A DNA stretch of 64,000 nucleotides. Source: CAYTZH01 sp964442285. Its GTDB lineage: Bacteria > Myxococcota_A > UBA9160 > JAFDET01. The translations under genes were made by a program, and so were the position numbers. The notes below the pieces were generated by a model. It did no database searches. It had not been told where the DNA came from and worked only from the letters and a program-made list of their open reading frames with translations. This document shows positions 47,901 through 58,104 of this stretch, one piece after another (position 1 is the first letter of the stretch; each line of letters opens with the position of its first letter). The stretch is from contig CAYTZH010000016.1 in NCBI GenBank assembly GCA_964442285.1, positions 28,840 through 92,839 of the forward strand, read 5' to 3'.

Positions 47901-47992
47901 GCGCGGAACGGAGCAGCCCCATGGCGCGGAACGGAGGAGCCCCATGGCGCGGAACGGAGGAGCCCCATGGCGCGGAACGGAGCAGCCCCATG
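47901..47992 (+). repeat. Four tandem 23-base copies of a Shine-Dalgarno-ATG module
   Basis: Copies at 47901-47923, 47924-47946, 47947-47969 and 47970-47992, each ending in CCCCATG and each holding GCGCGGAACGGAG. They differ only at one base: copies 1 and 4 have GAGCAG, copies 2 and 3 GAGGAG. The ATGs are at 47921, 47944, 47967 and 47990; only the first and last are in frame with the hydantoinase B gene because three periods make 69 bases. Upstream, TTAGAAT could serve as the promoter. Confidence 0.97.
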
Positions 47993-49839
47993 TCCTACGA
48001 AGTGAACCGCCGGCTCGTGGCGCCGCGACCGTCGCTCGCCACGGCCGCGGAGGTCGACCCGGTCACCGCGGGCATCATCCGGGGCAGCTTCGAGACCCTC
48101 TGCTACGAGGTCGCCACCCACCTGGGGCGCTCGGCCTCGTCGGCGATCATCAACCAATCCAACGAGCGCAACGCCAGCATCATGGACGGCCACGGCCGTC
48201 TGGCCGGTCTCTCGGTGGGCATCCCCCAGCTGCTGTTCATCTCGCCGCTCTCGGTGCGCTACGGCCTCGAGCAGCGGGCGCGCGACGACTGGGGCCCGGG
48301 CGACGTCTTCGTGGGCAACGATCCCGAGGCCGGCGGCGGCCACCTCCCCGACTACAACGTCTACGCGCCGGTCTTCGACGACGCGGGCGAGATCGTGGTG
48401 ATCCAGGCGCTCCAGGCCCACCAGGGCGACACCGGGGGCAAGGACCCGGGCGGCTTCTCGGTGGACGCCAGGGAGCTGTACGCCGAGGGCATGATCATCC
48501 CCTACCTGCAGCTGGCCCGGCGCGGCGAGCGACGGCAGGACGTGCTCGAGCTGCTCGTCCGCAACAACCGGCTGCCGTCGTTCGCCGGGGACCTCGCCGC
48601 CATGATCTCGGCGGTGGAGCTCGGGGCGCGGCTCCTCGGCGAGCTGATCGATCGCTACGGCGCCGACACGGTGCGCGCGGCCATCAACTGGAACGTGGCC
48701 GAGACCGAGCGGCGCTTCCGATCCGAGGTCGCGCGCTGGCCCGACGGCGCCTACGAGGCCGAGGTCCTGATCGACCACGACACCGTCGGCAATCGGGACG
48801 TGCGGGTGCACGTCTGCTGCCGGGTGGACGGTGATCAGCTCACGGTGGACCTCTCCGGCAGCGACGACCGGCCCGAGCTCGTCTGCGTCTGGAACACCTT
48901 CTCCAACACCCGCGGCTACGCCATGGCGCAGCTCGCCTCCATGGTGGACCCGACCATCCCCAAGAACGAGGGTCTGTTCGACGCGGTGGAGATGATCGTG
49001 CCCGAGGGCTCGATCCTGCAGCCGCCGCCGGGCAAGCCCGCGGCGCTGGGCGCCTTCCATCCCGCCGTCGAGGTGGGCGAGGCCATCTGCCTGGCGCTCT
49101 CGCAGATCCTGCCGGAGCGGGCCTCGCCCCAGGTCTACAAGCTGGGCATGCCCAACGCGGTGGTGGGCTTCGACGCCCAGGGCCAGATGTGGATGGACCA
49201 GGGCGTCGATGTGCGCGCGTCGGACGCCTCCGCCACCCAGGGCATCGACGGCTGGGGCGCCATGTGCAGCGGCCTCGGCAACCTGATCCTGGCCGCGGCC
49301 GAGGAGGCCGAGAGCCGCTTCCCGGTGATCAACGTCTCCCGGGAGATGACGACCGACAGCGGCGGCGCGGGTCGCTGGCGCGGCCAGCCCGGCACCAGGA
49401 ACGTGAAGCAGGTGCTCGAGCCCTTCACCGCCGTGGCCTGGATGGTCTCGCGAGAGCATCCCCTGCGCGGCCTGCGCGGCGGCGACGATGCGGGGCCCTA
49501 CGAGAACCGCTTCCTGGTGGGGACGCCCGAGGAGTACGAGATCGAGAACGCCGTCGCGACCCAGCTCCCGGCGGGCGCCGTGCTCGCGTACCAGTACGGG
49601 GGGGGCGGCGGCTTCGAGGACCCCCTGCTGCGCGATCCCCAGGCCGTGTGCGAGGACGTCCTCGACGAGTACGTGAGCCCCGAGGCCGCGCGGGCGCGCT
49701 ACGGCGTGTTGCTCCGCGGCTCCGTCGAGCAGGGCGACCTGGCCGTCGACCGCGAGGCGACGGAGGCCCTGCGGGCGGAGCGCCGGAGCGAGGGCGGCCC
49801 CGGGGCGGGCGGCGGCAACGGAGCGGGCGGCGCGCCCCG

Positions 49840-49843
<4 letters not shown>
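47990..49843 (+). CDS. hyuB: Hydantoinase B / oxoprolinase family protein
   Basis: A 617-residue subunit of an ATP-dependent hydantoinase, N-methylhydantoinase or acetone/acetophenone carboxylase-type enzyme; it pairs with the HyuA protein coded next. Motifs: TAGIIRGSFETLCYEVATHL near residue 22, SIMDGHGRLAGLSVGIP, VFVGNDPEAGGGHLPDYNVY, GDTGGKDPGGFSVDARELYA, VDLSGSDDRPE, and PGTRNVKQVLEP with the C-terminal GGGGFEDPLLRDP. ATG at 47990 (last of four repeated modules, with GGAG 7 bases before it) is chosen; starting at 47921 adds 23 residues encoded by the repeats. Stop overlaps the next start (ATGA). Confidence 0.93.
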
Positions 49844-51915
<2,072 letters not shown>

Positions 51916-51937
51916 CCCGGCGGCCGGCGCGGACGCC

Positions 51938-53008
51938 ATGACGACGCTGCGGGAGCTCCTCTCCGGACCCGAGCTGGCCCCCCTGCTCCGGAGCTGGCTG
52001 CCGTTCGGGCTGACGCTGCTCGGGACGGCGTCGGCCCTCGCGATCACCCATACCCTGGCGCGGCTCCGGGAGCGCCGCACCGGCCGGGCCGTGGGCCGGC
52101 AGGTGGCCATGCTCGTGGTCACGGCCCTCGGGATCGTGGCGCTGGTCCTGGCCCTGCCGGTCGGCGACGCGCTCAAGAACCAGCTCTTCGGGCTCCTCGG
52201 CCTGGCGCTCACCGGCGTGCTCGCCTTCTCCTCCACCACCTTCGTGGCCAACGCCATGGCCGGCCTCATGCTGCGGGCCGTCGGGAACTTCCGGCCGGGC
52301 GACTGGCTGGCGGTGGGCGACCAGTTCGGGCGCGTCACCGAGCGGGGTCTCTTCCACACCGAGATCCAGACCGAGGACCGGGACCTGGCCACGCTTCCCA
52401 ACCTCTATCTCGTGACCCACCCCGTGAAGGTCGTGGCGGAGTCGGGCACGATCGTCTCCACCCAGCTCTCCCTCGGCTACGACCTCGACCACCGGGAGGT
52501 AGAGGCGCGGCTGCTCGAGGCGGCGGGCACCTGCGGCCTGGAGGAGCCCTTCGTCCAGGTGCTCGCGCTGGGCGACTTCGCCGTCACCTACCGCGTCGCC
52601 GGGTTCCTGCGGGAGGTGAAGCACCTGCTCAGCGTGCGCTCGCGCCTGCAGGCGAGCGTCCTCGACGCCCTCCACGGCGCGGGCATGGAGATCGTCTCGC
52701 CCACCTTCATGAACCAGCGCCGGCTGGATCCGGAGCTGCCGGTCCTGCCCCTGCGCCGGACGTCGACCCCGCCGCCTCCCGAGGCGCCTCCGCCCGAGGA
52801 GCGCATCTTCGACAAGGCCGAGGAGCGCGCCAGCCTCGAAGGGCTGCGCGCGGAGCGGGAGGAGCTGCAGAAGGCGCTGGCCGGGCACGAGGAGGAGCAG
52901 CGCAAGGCCAGCGACACCGAGCGCGAGACCCTCGACGCCGAGATCGCGCGCGTGAAGGAGCGCATCGCCGCCCTGGACACCGCGCTGGCGGAGCGGGAGG
53001 GAGGCTGA
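51938..53008 (+). CDS. Mechanosensitive channel, MscS family, with C-terminal coiled coil
   Basis: A 356-residue inner-membrane channel protein. Two or three helices (about 22-42, 52-72 and the pore helix LLGLALTGVLAFSSTTFVAN near 90-110) precede the beta domain with RPGDWLAVGDQFGRVTE and LPNLYLVTHPVKVV. An MscS alpha-beta domain follows to about residue 270. The last 85 residues are a Pro-rich linker (TSTPPPPEAPPPEE) and a long heptad-like coiled coil rich in Glu, Ala, Lys and Arg, which is not usual in MscS and may join subunits. It opens under membrane tension to save cells from osmotic shock. Its stop codon is inside the duplicated 19-base sequence. Confidence 0.9.
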   Translation: MTTLRELLSGPELAPLLRSWLPFGLTLLGTASALAITHTLARLRERRTGRAVGRQVAMLVVTALGIVALVLALPVGDALKNQLFGLLGLALTGVLAFSSTTFVANAMAGLMLRAVGNFRPGDWLAVGDQFGRVTERGLFHTEIQTEDRDLATLPNLYLVTHPVKVVAESGTIVSTQLSLGYDLDHREVEARLLEAAGTCGLEEPFVQVLALGDFAVTYRVAGFLREVKHLLSVRSRLQASVLDALHGAGMEIVSPTFMNQRRLDPELPVLPLRRTSTPPPPEAPPPEERIFDKAEERASLEGLRAEREELQKALAGHEEEQRKASDTERETLDAEIARVKERIAALDTALAEREGG

Positions 53009-53037
53009 GCGCCTTGTCGGGAGGGAGGCTGAGCGCC
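52995..53037. repeat. Short direct repeat, 19 bases at 24-base period
   Basis: GGGAGGGAGGCTGAGCGCC at 52995-53013 and 53019-53037, in the convergent junction of the mscS and serine hydrolase genes. The first copy holds the mscS stop codon; the second reaches the stop codon of the opposite gene. Confidence 0.95.
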
Positions 53038-54248
53038 TAGTCCAGCGGCTCCACCGGGGCGATCTCCGCGTCGCGGGTGCGGGCCTCGGCGCAGCGCACG
53101 GCGGCGCGGCCGACGCCGAGCATGCGCAGGTCGCCGAAGGGGGTGCCGGCCACGCGGTTCACCACCAGGGCCACGGCCAGCTGGCGCTCGGGGTCGCCCC
53201 AGGCGCCGGAGCCGCCGTAGCCGAAGTGGCCGAAGCCGCGGTCGAGGATGCCGCGGCTGGTGGCGGCCAGGTGGTAGCCGAGGCGCCAACGCATGGGGAA
53301 GGGGACCACCAGGTCGATCCGGCGGTTCTGGATCTCCGAGAGGCGGGCGACCGTCTGATCCGAGAGCACGCGCACGCCGTCGAGCTCGCCGCCGGCCGCG
53401 AGCATGGCGTAGAGGCGGGCCAGGGAGCGCGCGGTGAAGACCCCGTTGAGGGCGGGGATCGGCACCTCCAGCACGCGCTCGGAGAACACGAGCTCGCCCA
53501 TGCCGCGGGGCACGAGCGCGTCCAGGATGTGGCCCGCATCGATGGGCAGGCGCAGCGCCCGGCCGAGGGTCTTGGCCAGCCCGGCCAGGCGCTTCGGCGC
53601 CTCGGGCATCCCGTGCCACGGCTGGAGCAGCTGGGCGACCCGCGGTCGCAGGGCCGGGTCGGCGCCGATGCTGGCGCCGTCGAGGCCCAGGGGCTCGACC
53701 AGCTCCTTCTGGATGACGTCCTGGAGCGGGCGCCCGCTGATGCGCTGGATCAGCTCGCCCACCAGCCAGCCGTAGGTGAGGCCGTGGTAGCCGTTGGCGG
53801 TGCCCGGCTGGTAGGCGGGCAGGCCCTCCTCCATCACCTCGACCATGTATTCCCAGTCGAGCATGCGCTCCGCGTGGTCCAGGGCGTGGCGCACCCGGTG
53901 CATCCCCGCCTCGTGGCAGAGCAGGTGGCGGATGGTGATGGCGTCCTTCCCGGCCTCTCCGAAGGACGGCCAGAACTTCGCCACCGGGTCGTCGTAGTCG
54001 GCCAGCCCCTGATCCACGAGCACGTGCAGCGCCGTGGCCACCACGCCCTTGGTGGTGGAGAAGGACATGGCCAGGGTGTCCTCCTGCCAGGGGGTCCCCT
54101 CGGCGTCGCGGGCGCCGGCCCAGACGTCGACGACCTTCTCGCCCTGGTGGTAGACGCAGACCGCGGCGCCGCCCCGCGTGCCCCGGAGCTGCCGCTCCAG
54201 CACCTTGGCGACCTCGTAGAAGTCGGGATGCAGATAGCCCCGAACCAC
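53037..54248 (-). CDS. Serine hydrolase, class C beta-lactamase-like (esterase EstB type)
   Basis: A 403-residue beta-lactamase-fold enzyme without a signal peptide. The nucleophile motif SxxK is FSTTKGV near residue 68, and the YxN-equivalent is YHGLTYG near 154, with the third position in the GHFGYGG region near 342. This pattern belongs to class C-like esterases and amidases; many of these hydrolyse short esters or secondary metabolites, not antibiotics. GTG start with GGAGG four bases before it and TAACCT as a possible -10 about 25 bases up. Convergent with mscS; its stop abuts the short direct repeat. Confidence 0.9.
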   Translation of the reverse strand: MVRGYLHPDFYEVAKVLERQLRGTRGGAAVCVYHQGEKVVDVWAGARDAEGTPWQEDTLAMSFSTTKGVVATALHVLVDQGLADYDDPVAKFWPSFGEAGKDAITIRHLLCHEAGMHRVRHALDHAERMLDWEYMVEVMEEGLPAYQPGTANGYHGLTYGWLVGELIQRISGRPLQDVIQKELVEPLGLDGASIGADPALRPRVAQLLQPWHGMPEAPKRLAGLAKTLGRALRLPIDAGHILDALVPRGMGELVFSERVLEVPIPALNGVFTARSLARLYAMLAAGGELDGVRVLSDQTVARLSEIQNRRIDLVVPFPMRWRLGYHLAATSRGILDRGFGHFGYGGSGAWGDPERQLAVALVVNRVAGTPFGDLRMLGVGRAAVRCAEARTRDAEIAPVEPLD

Positions 54249-54308
54249 ACCGCCTCCTCAGCCGGGGGCAGGTTACCCCAGCTGACAGTCGGGTCAGTCG
54301 GGTGGCCG

Positions 54309-56168
54309 TCACAGGACGGCCGAGAGCAGCCGATGCGTGAGCAGGCTCGCCCCGTAGGCCAGGGCGAGGAGGTAGCCGAAGGCGAAGGCGGGCCAGCGCC
54401 AGGAGTTGGTCTCCCGGCGCATGATGGCCAGCGTCGACGTGCACTGCAGGGCGAACACGAAGAAGACCAGCAGCGCCCCCACCGCGGGCGGGGTGAACAC
54501 CGGATCGCTGCGCACCGATCGGCGCAGCGATCCACCCTCGTCCTCGGCCGCGTAGATCTGGGCCAGTGTGGCGACGATGACCTCGCGGGCCGCGAGGCTC
54601 GCCACCAGCCCGACGCCGATCTTCCAGTCGAAGCCCAGGGGCGCGATCAGTGGCTCCACCGCGTGGCCCAGCCGACCGGCGAGGCTCTGCTCGAGGGCCA
54701 GGGCGGCGGCCTCGCTCGGCGGCGCGTCCGGTGGCGCCTCGACGCGGGGGAAGGTCAGCAGCAGCCACAGGACCACGGACGCGAGCAGGATGATCGTGCC
54801 CGCCCGGCGCAGGAAGGCGGAGGCCGCGCCCCAGACCTGGGCGAGCCAGAGCTTGAGCGGCGGCACCCGGTAGGGCGGCAGCTCGAGCACGAAGGGCAGG
54901 GCCTCGCCCCGCCCGAGCAGCCGCTTCAGGATCCCGGCGACCACGAACGCCGACACGGCACCCAGCAGGTAGAGCCCGAGCAGCACGAGGCCCTGCAGGC
55001 CCAGCGGCCCCCAGGCCGACGTGGCCGGCACGAAGGCCGCGATGAGCAGGGCGTAGACCGGGAGCCGCGCCGAGCAGGTCATGAGGGGGGCCACCAGGAT
55101 GGTCACCAGCCGATCCCGCGGCGACGGGACCGTGCGCGTCGCCATGATGCCCGGCACCGCGCAGGCGTACGAGGAGAGCAGCGCGACGAAGGCGCGCCCC
55201 TCGAGGCCGATGCGGCCCATGGCGCGGTCGACCACGAAGGCGGCCCGGGCCATGTAGCCCACGTCCTCCAGCAGGTGGAGCAGGGCGAACAGCAGCAGGA
55301 TCTGGGGCAGGAAGATGACCACCGAGCCGACGCCGGCGATCAGCCCGTCGACGAGGAAGTCGCGGAGCAGGCCCTCCGGGAGCGTCGCCGCGACGGCGGT
55401 CGAGAGCCCCCCGATGCCCGCCTCGACCGCCTCCATGGCGGGCTGCGCCCAGGCGAAGATCAGCTGGAAGAAGAAGACCATCACCGCGACGAAGAGGGCT
55501 GTGCCCGCCACCGGGTGCAGGACCACGCGATCGATCGCCTCGGTGAGCCGGTCGCGTCCCGGCGGACGCACGAGCGCCCGATCGAGCACCGACGCCGCCC
55601 AGCCGGCGCGCTCCGCGGGGTCCTCGGGCGGCGGCAGCGGGGGGCGGCTCCAGCGGGCCGGGTCCCGGAGCAGCGCCCGCAGGCGCTCGAGCCCGACGCC
55701 GCGGTGGCCGACGATCCCCACCACGGGCACGCCGAGGGCGTCCGCCAGCCGGTCCAGATCGAGTTCGCCGCCCCGGGCGCGGAGCTCGTCGATCATGGTG
55801 ACCACCAGCAGCACCGGCTCGGGCAGGCGCAGGGCCTCGCCCACCAGCAGCAGCGAGCGCTCCAGGCTGCAGGCGTCGGCCGTCACGAGCACCGCATCCG
55901 GCGCGGGCACCTCCGGCACCTCGCCCGCCAGGACCTGGGTCACGACCCGCTCGTCCTCGCTGATCGGCGTGAGGCTGTAGGTGCCGGGGAGGTCGATCAC
56001 CGCAACCCGGCGCCCCTCGACCTCGGTGGTCCCCTCGCGACGCTCGACGGTGATACCCGGGTAGTTGCCGACCTTCGCGCGCAGCCCGGTCAGCGCGTTG
56101 AAGAGCGTGGTCTTGCCGGAGTTGGGGCTCCCGAGGAGGCCCAGGCGCAGGGCCGCGGCGTCGCTCAC
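54309..56168 (-). CDS. feoB: Ferrous iron transporter FeoB
   Basis: A 619-residue inner-membrane protein importing Fe(II). The N-terminal GTPase has G1 GSPNSGKTT (13-21), G2 VGNYPGITVE and G3 DLPGTYSLTPI. G4 reads VTMIDELRARG, with Thr in place of the usual Asn (NMxD). Two Gate domains follow, with VMVFFFQLIFAWAQPAMEA and DFLVDGLIAGVGSVVIFLPQ, then LEDVGYMARAAFVVDRAMG, GRAFVALLSSYACAVPGIMA and LPVYALLIAAFVP. It is shorter than E. coli FeoB (about 770). ATG overlaps the feoA stop. The feoA-feoB pair is preceded by a Fur-like box. Confidence 0.95.
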   Translation of the reverse strand: MSDAAALRLGLLGSPNSGKTTLFNALTGLRAKVGNYPGITVERREGTTEVEGRRVAVIDLPGTYSLTPISEDERVVTQVLAGEVPEVPAPDAVLVTADACSLERSLLLVGEALRLPEPVLLVVTMIDELRARGGELDLDRLADALGVPVVGIVGHRGVGLERLRALLRDPARWSRPPLPPPEDPAERAGWAASVLDRALVRPPGRDRLTEAIDRVVLHPVAGTALFVAVMVFFFQLIFAWAQPAMEAVEAGIGGLSTAVAATLPEGLLRDFLVDGLIAGVGSVVIFLPQILLLFALLHLLEDVGYMARAAFVVDRAMGRIGLEGRAFVALLSSYACAVPGIMATRTVPSPRDRLVTILVAPLMTCSARLPVYALLIAAFVPATSAWGPLGLQGLVLLGLYLLGAVSAFVVAGILKRLLGRGEALPFVLELPPYRVPPLKLWLAQVWGAASAFLRRAGTIILLASVVLWLLLTFPRVEAPPDAPPSEAAALALEQSLAGRLGHAVEPLIAPLGFDWKIGVGLVASLAAREVIVATLAQIYAAEDEGGSLRRSVRSDPVFTPPAVGALLVFFVFALQCTSTLAIMRRETNSWRWPAFAFGYLLALAYGASLLTHRLLSAVL

Positions 56169-56476
56169 GGTGCGGCAGAGGGGCGCACGGTCACGCCCTG
56201 CGCCTCGCGTCGACGCAGGCAGAGCCGGGTGCCGCGCAGCAGGTACAGGGTGGGATCGCCGAGGGGTGCCCGCCGCAGGACGCGGACGGGCGTTCCGGGG
56301 AGGAAGCCCAGGTCGGCGAGCCGGCGTCCCACGGGCCCGTCCACCTGCGTCCGCAGGATCACGCCGGCGCTCCCCACGCGCAGGCGGTCGAGGGTGGTGG
56401 GGGCTCCGGCGGCCGCATCGCGAGCGCCGTCCTCCGGCGTCGGAGCCTCGGGTTGCGAACTGAAAGTCAATTTCAA
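56165..56476 (-). CDS. feoA: Ferrous iron transport protein FeoA
   Basis: A 103-residue SH3-like cytoplasmic partner of FeoB. Domain residues about 28-100: LDRLRVGSAGVILRTQVDG, VGRRLADLGFLPGTPVRVL, RRAPLGDPTLYLLRGTRLCL and RRREAQGVTV. The N-terminal 26 residues are extra compared with the usual 75-85. The only in-frame start with a ribosome site is TTG at 56476 (GAGG five bases upstream); it lies inside the Fur-like box, so the true start is uncertain. Followed by feoB with a 4-base overlap. Confidence 0.85.
   Translation of the reverse strand: MKLTFSSQPEAPTPEDGARDAAAGAPTTLDRLRVGSAGVILRTQVDGPVGRRLADLGFLPGTPVRVLRRAPLGDPTLYLLRGTRLCLRRREAQGVTVRPSAAP
56461..56475. promoter_or_regulatory. Fur-like box at feoA
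   Basis: TGAAAGTCAATTTCA, a TGAAA-N5-TTTCA dyad; on the minus strand it reads TTGAAATTGACTTTCA, very like the box at 57662. It overlaps the proposed feoA start codon, with TAGGGT about 17 bases further upstream as a possible -10. Control by Fur and iron is inferred. Confidence 0.65.
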
Positions 56477-56534
56477 TAGAGCCTCGGAATCACCCTAGCC
56501 CACGGTCGGGGGGGCGCCCACGATGTGGGACGGC

Positions 56535-57569
56535 TCAGTCGGGCTGGCTCCAGGTCACGTCCAGGGCCTGGGACGCGTGTCGGCGGCCGTTCCGGAAGAG
56601 GGCCACGACGCCCACGTCCTGCTGGCCCTGGATCCAGACCAGCCCCTCGCGCCCGCGCACGAAGATCGCGGTGGAGAGGCCGTCGGCCAGGGTGCCCGTG
56701 GGCGCCACCACGGTCACCTGGCGCAGCTCGCTCCGGGCCGGCCGTCCCGTGCGCGGGTCGAGCAGGTGGTGGAACCGCTCGCCGCCGGCCTCGAAGGCGC
56801 GGAAGGCCGGGGCCGACGTGGAGAGGGCGCCGTCGCGGCGGCTGAACCTGGCGATCGGCCCGCCCGGGCGCTCGGGATCCTCCACCGCGAGCTGCCAGGG
56901 CTGGCCCTCCGTGCCCCCATAGAAGGCGCGGTTGCCCGGCGTCGCCACCATGGCGGCGGGGACGCCTGCGTCGCGCAGCAGCGCCAGGCAGCGGTCGGCG
57001 ACGAAGCCCTGGAGGATCCCGCCCAGGGAGACCGAGGTGCCCCTCGGGATCCGCACCCGGTCCCTCGCCGGGTCGACCTGGATGCGGCGCCAGCCCACCC
57101 GCCGCCGCAGCCGCGCGAGCTCGCCCTCCCCAGGGACGCGCGGCTCGGCGCCGACGAAGCCCCAGGCCCGGAGCAGGGGCAGCACCGTCGGATCGAAGGC
57201 GCCCTCGCTGAGGGCGGCCAGGGCGAGTGCCGCCTCGAGGGCCTCCACGGTCTCCTCGGAGAGGGTGATCCAGTCGCGTCCGGCGGCGCGGTTGAGGGCG
57301 GAGATCTCGCTGAACGAGCGCCACTCCGAGAGCAGTCCCTCGAGCCGCTCCACCTCCGCGAAGGCTGCGGCGATGGCCCGCCGCGCGCGCAGTCGCTCGC
57401 CGTCCCGGACCGTGATCTCGAGGGTCGTTCCGAGGGCCGAGCGGCTCTGGCTCGTCTCCGGCAGCGTCCCAGCCGCGCCGGGTCCGCGGAGCAGGCCGCA
57501 GCCCAGAGCCAGGCTCGCGGAAGCCGGGCCCGCGAGCAGCAGGCCGGCGGTCCAGACCCTTCGGCGCAT
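56535..57569 (-). CDS. apbE: FAD:protein FMN transferase (ApbE family), lipoprotein
   Basis: A 344-residue enzyme that attaches FMN through a phosphoester to Thr or Ser of partner proteins such as Nqr/Rnf subunits or flavin-based iron reductases. Signal peptide with lipobox LALGC (Cys24). Motifs: SALGTTLEITVRD near residue 44, EWRSFSEISALNRAAG, GAFDPTVLPLL, VSLGGILQGFVAD (Ser and Gln in place of the common Asp and Lys), HHLLDPRTGRPA and the metal-site ADGLSTAIFV. It acts in the periplasm. It is upstream of feoA on the same strand and divergent from a small unknown gene across a second Fur-like box, which suggests an iron-responsive flavin role. Confidence 0.9.
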   Translation of the reverse strand: MRRRVWTAGLLLAGPASASLALGCGLLRGPGAAGTLPETSQSRSALGTTLEITVRDGERLRARRAIAAAFAEVERLEGLLSEWRSFSEISALNRAAGRDWITLSEETVEALEAALALAALSEGAFDPTVLPLLRAWGFVGAEPRVPGEGELARLRRRVGWRRIQVDPARDRVRIPRGTSVSLGGILQGFVADRCLALLRDAGVPAAMVATPGNRAFYGGTEGQPWQLAVEDPERPGGPIARFSRRDGALSTSAPAFRAFEAGGERFHHLLDPRTGRPARSELRQVTVVAPTGTLADGLSTAIFVRGREGLVWIQGQQDVGVVALFRNGRRHASQALDVTWSQPD

Positions 57570-57660
57570 GACAGGAGAGCTTGGCCGCCCGCAGCTCCGC
57601 TTGCAAGGTGCCGTTCCGCGGCGGGAAACGGGGAAGGAGCCAAGGCGGGGTCAGGATTAG

Positions 57661-57689
57661 TTGAAAACGACTTTCAATTTCGATAAACC
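57661..57689 (+). promoter_or_regulatory. Promoter with embedded Fur-like box
   Basis: TTGAAA (57661-57666), 17 bases, TAAACC (57684-57689). The dyad TGAAAACGACTTTCA at 57662-57676 fills the space between the elements, so a bound repressor would shut the promoter. It lies between apbE (minus) and the small gene at 57706 (plus). Confidence 0.65.
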
Positions 57690-57705
57690 TCGCTCGGGAG
57701 GCCCC

Positions 57706-58074
57706 ATGCTCGACGCCGATCCGCCCCTGCGCCCCGCCCATCGCCTGCTCGCCGCCTTCGCCGCGCTCGACGCGAGCGGTCGCGCGAGCGAAACCTCCTG
57801 CGACGCGGTCGGCCTCGCGCTCCGCCTGCGGGCCCTCCTCGGACCTCACGCCGGACGCTTCGAGGGCTGCTCCTGCGCCGAGCTCGCGGTCCTCTGGCTG
57901 CGGGAGGGGCAGGCGCTGCGCGGGCGCGAGCTGCTGGCCCTGCTCTGGGTCGTCAGCCGTCGACACATGATCGCGTATGCCCCCCTGGAAGCCCGGCTCG
58001 CGCGGGCCGTCGAGTCCCGCTGCCTGCAGCTGCTCGCCGTGGAGACGCCGGTTGCGCCCGTTGGGCAGCCGTAG
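57706..58074 (+). CDS. Small iron-regulated protein of unknown function
   Basis: A 122-residue, mostly helical cytoplasmic protein, not recognised as any family. It begins MLDADPPLRPAHRLLAAFAA, has ETSCDAVGLALRLRALLG and FEGCSCAELAVLWLREGQAL, then LLWVVSRRHMIAYAPLEARL, and contains four cysteines and four histidines including a CSC pair. GGGAGG stands four bases before the ATG; a TTG at 57661 would run through the promoter box and is rejected. Placement behind a Fur-like box and next to apbE-feoAB links it to iron shortage. It might bind iron or an iron protein, but nothing proves this. Confidence 0.7.
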   Translation: MLDADPPLRPAHRLLAAFAALDASGRASETSCDAVGLALRLRALLGPHAGRFEGCSCAELAVLWLREGQALRGRELLALLWVVSRRHMIAYAPLEARLARAVESRCLQLLAVETPVAPVGQP

Positions 58075-58090
58075 CCGCGGCCAACGGGGC

Positions 58091-58096
58091 TACGCT
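58091..58096 (+). promoter_or_regulatory. -10 element of the MFS transporter gene
   Basis: TACGCT followed by 8 bases and the GTG at 58105, with no ribosome binding site. It supports the GTG start over the ATG at 58123. Confidence 0.5.
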
Positions 58097-58104
58097 CCGC
58101 GGCG

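Noticed and set aside
47901..47992. Possible CRISPR-like or integron-like array
   Set aside because: The copies are directly adjacent without spacers and end at a start codon; there is no Cas or integrase gene.
54285..54302. Nine-base repeat CAGTCGGGT beside the serine hydrolase and feoB junction
   Set aside because: The period of 9 is outside the 21-26 class and the repeat is short enough to be chance.
53226..56498. Plus-strand open frame of 1090 codons
   Set aside because: Antisense to the serine hydrolase and FeoB, both of which have full motif sets; composition is typical of antisense shadows.
57661..58074. Longer start (TTG at 57661) for the small iron-regulated gene
   Set aside because: It would begin inside the promoter and Fur-like box and has no ribosome site, whereas ATG at 57706 has GGGAGG four bases upstream.
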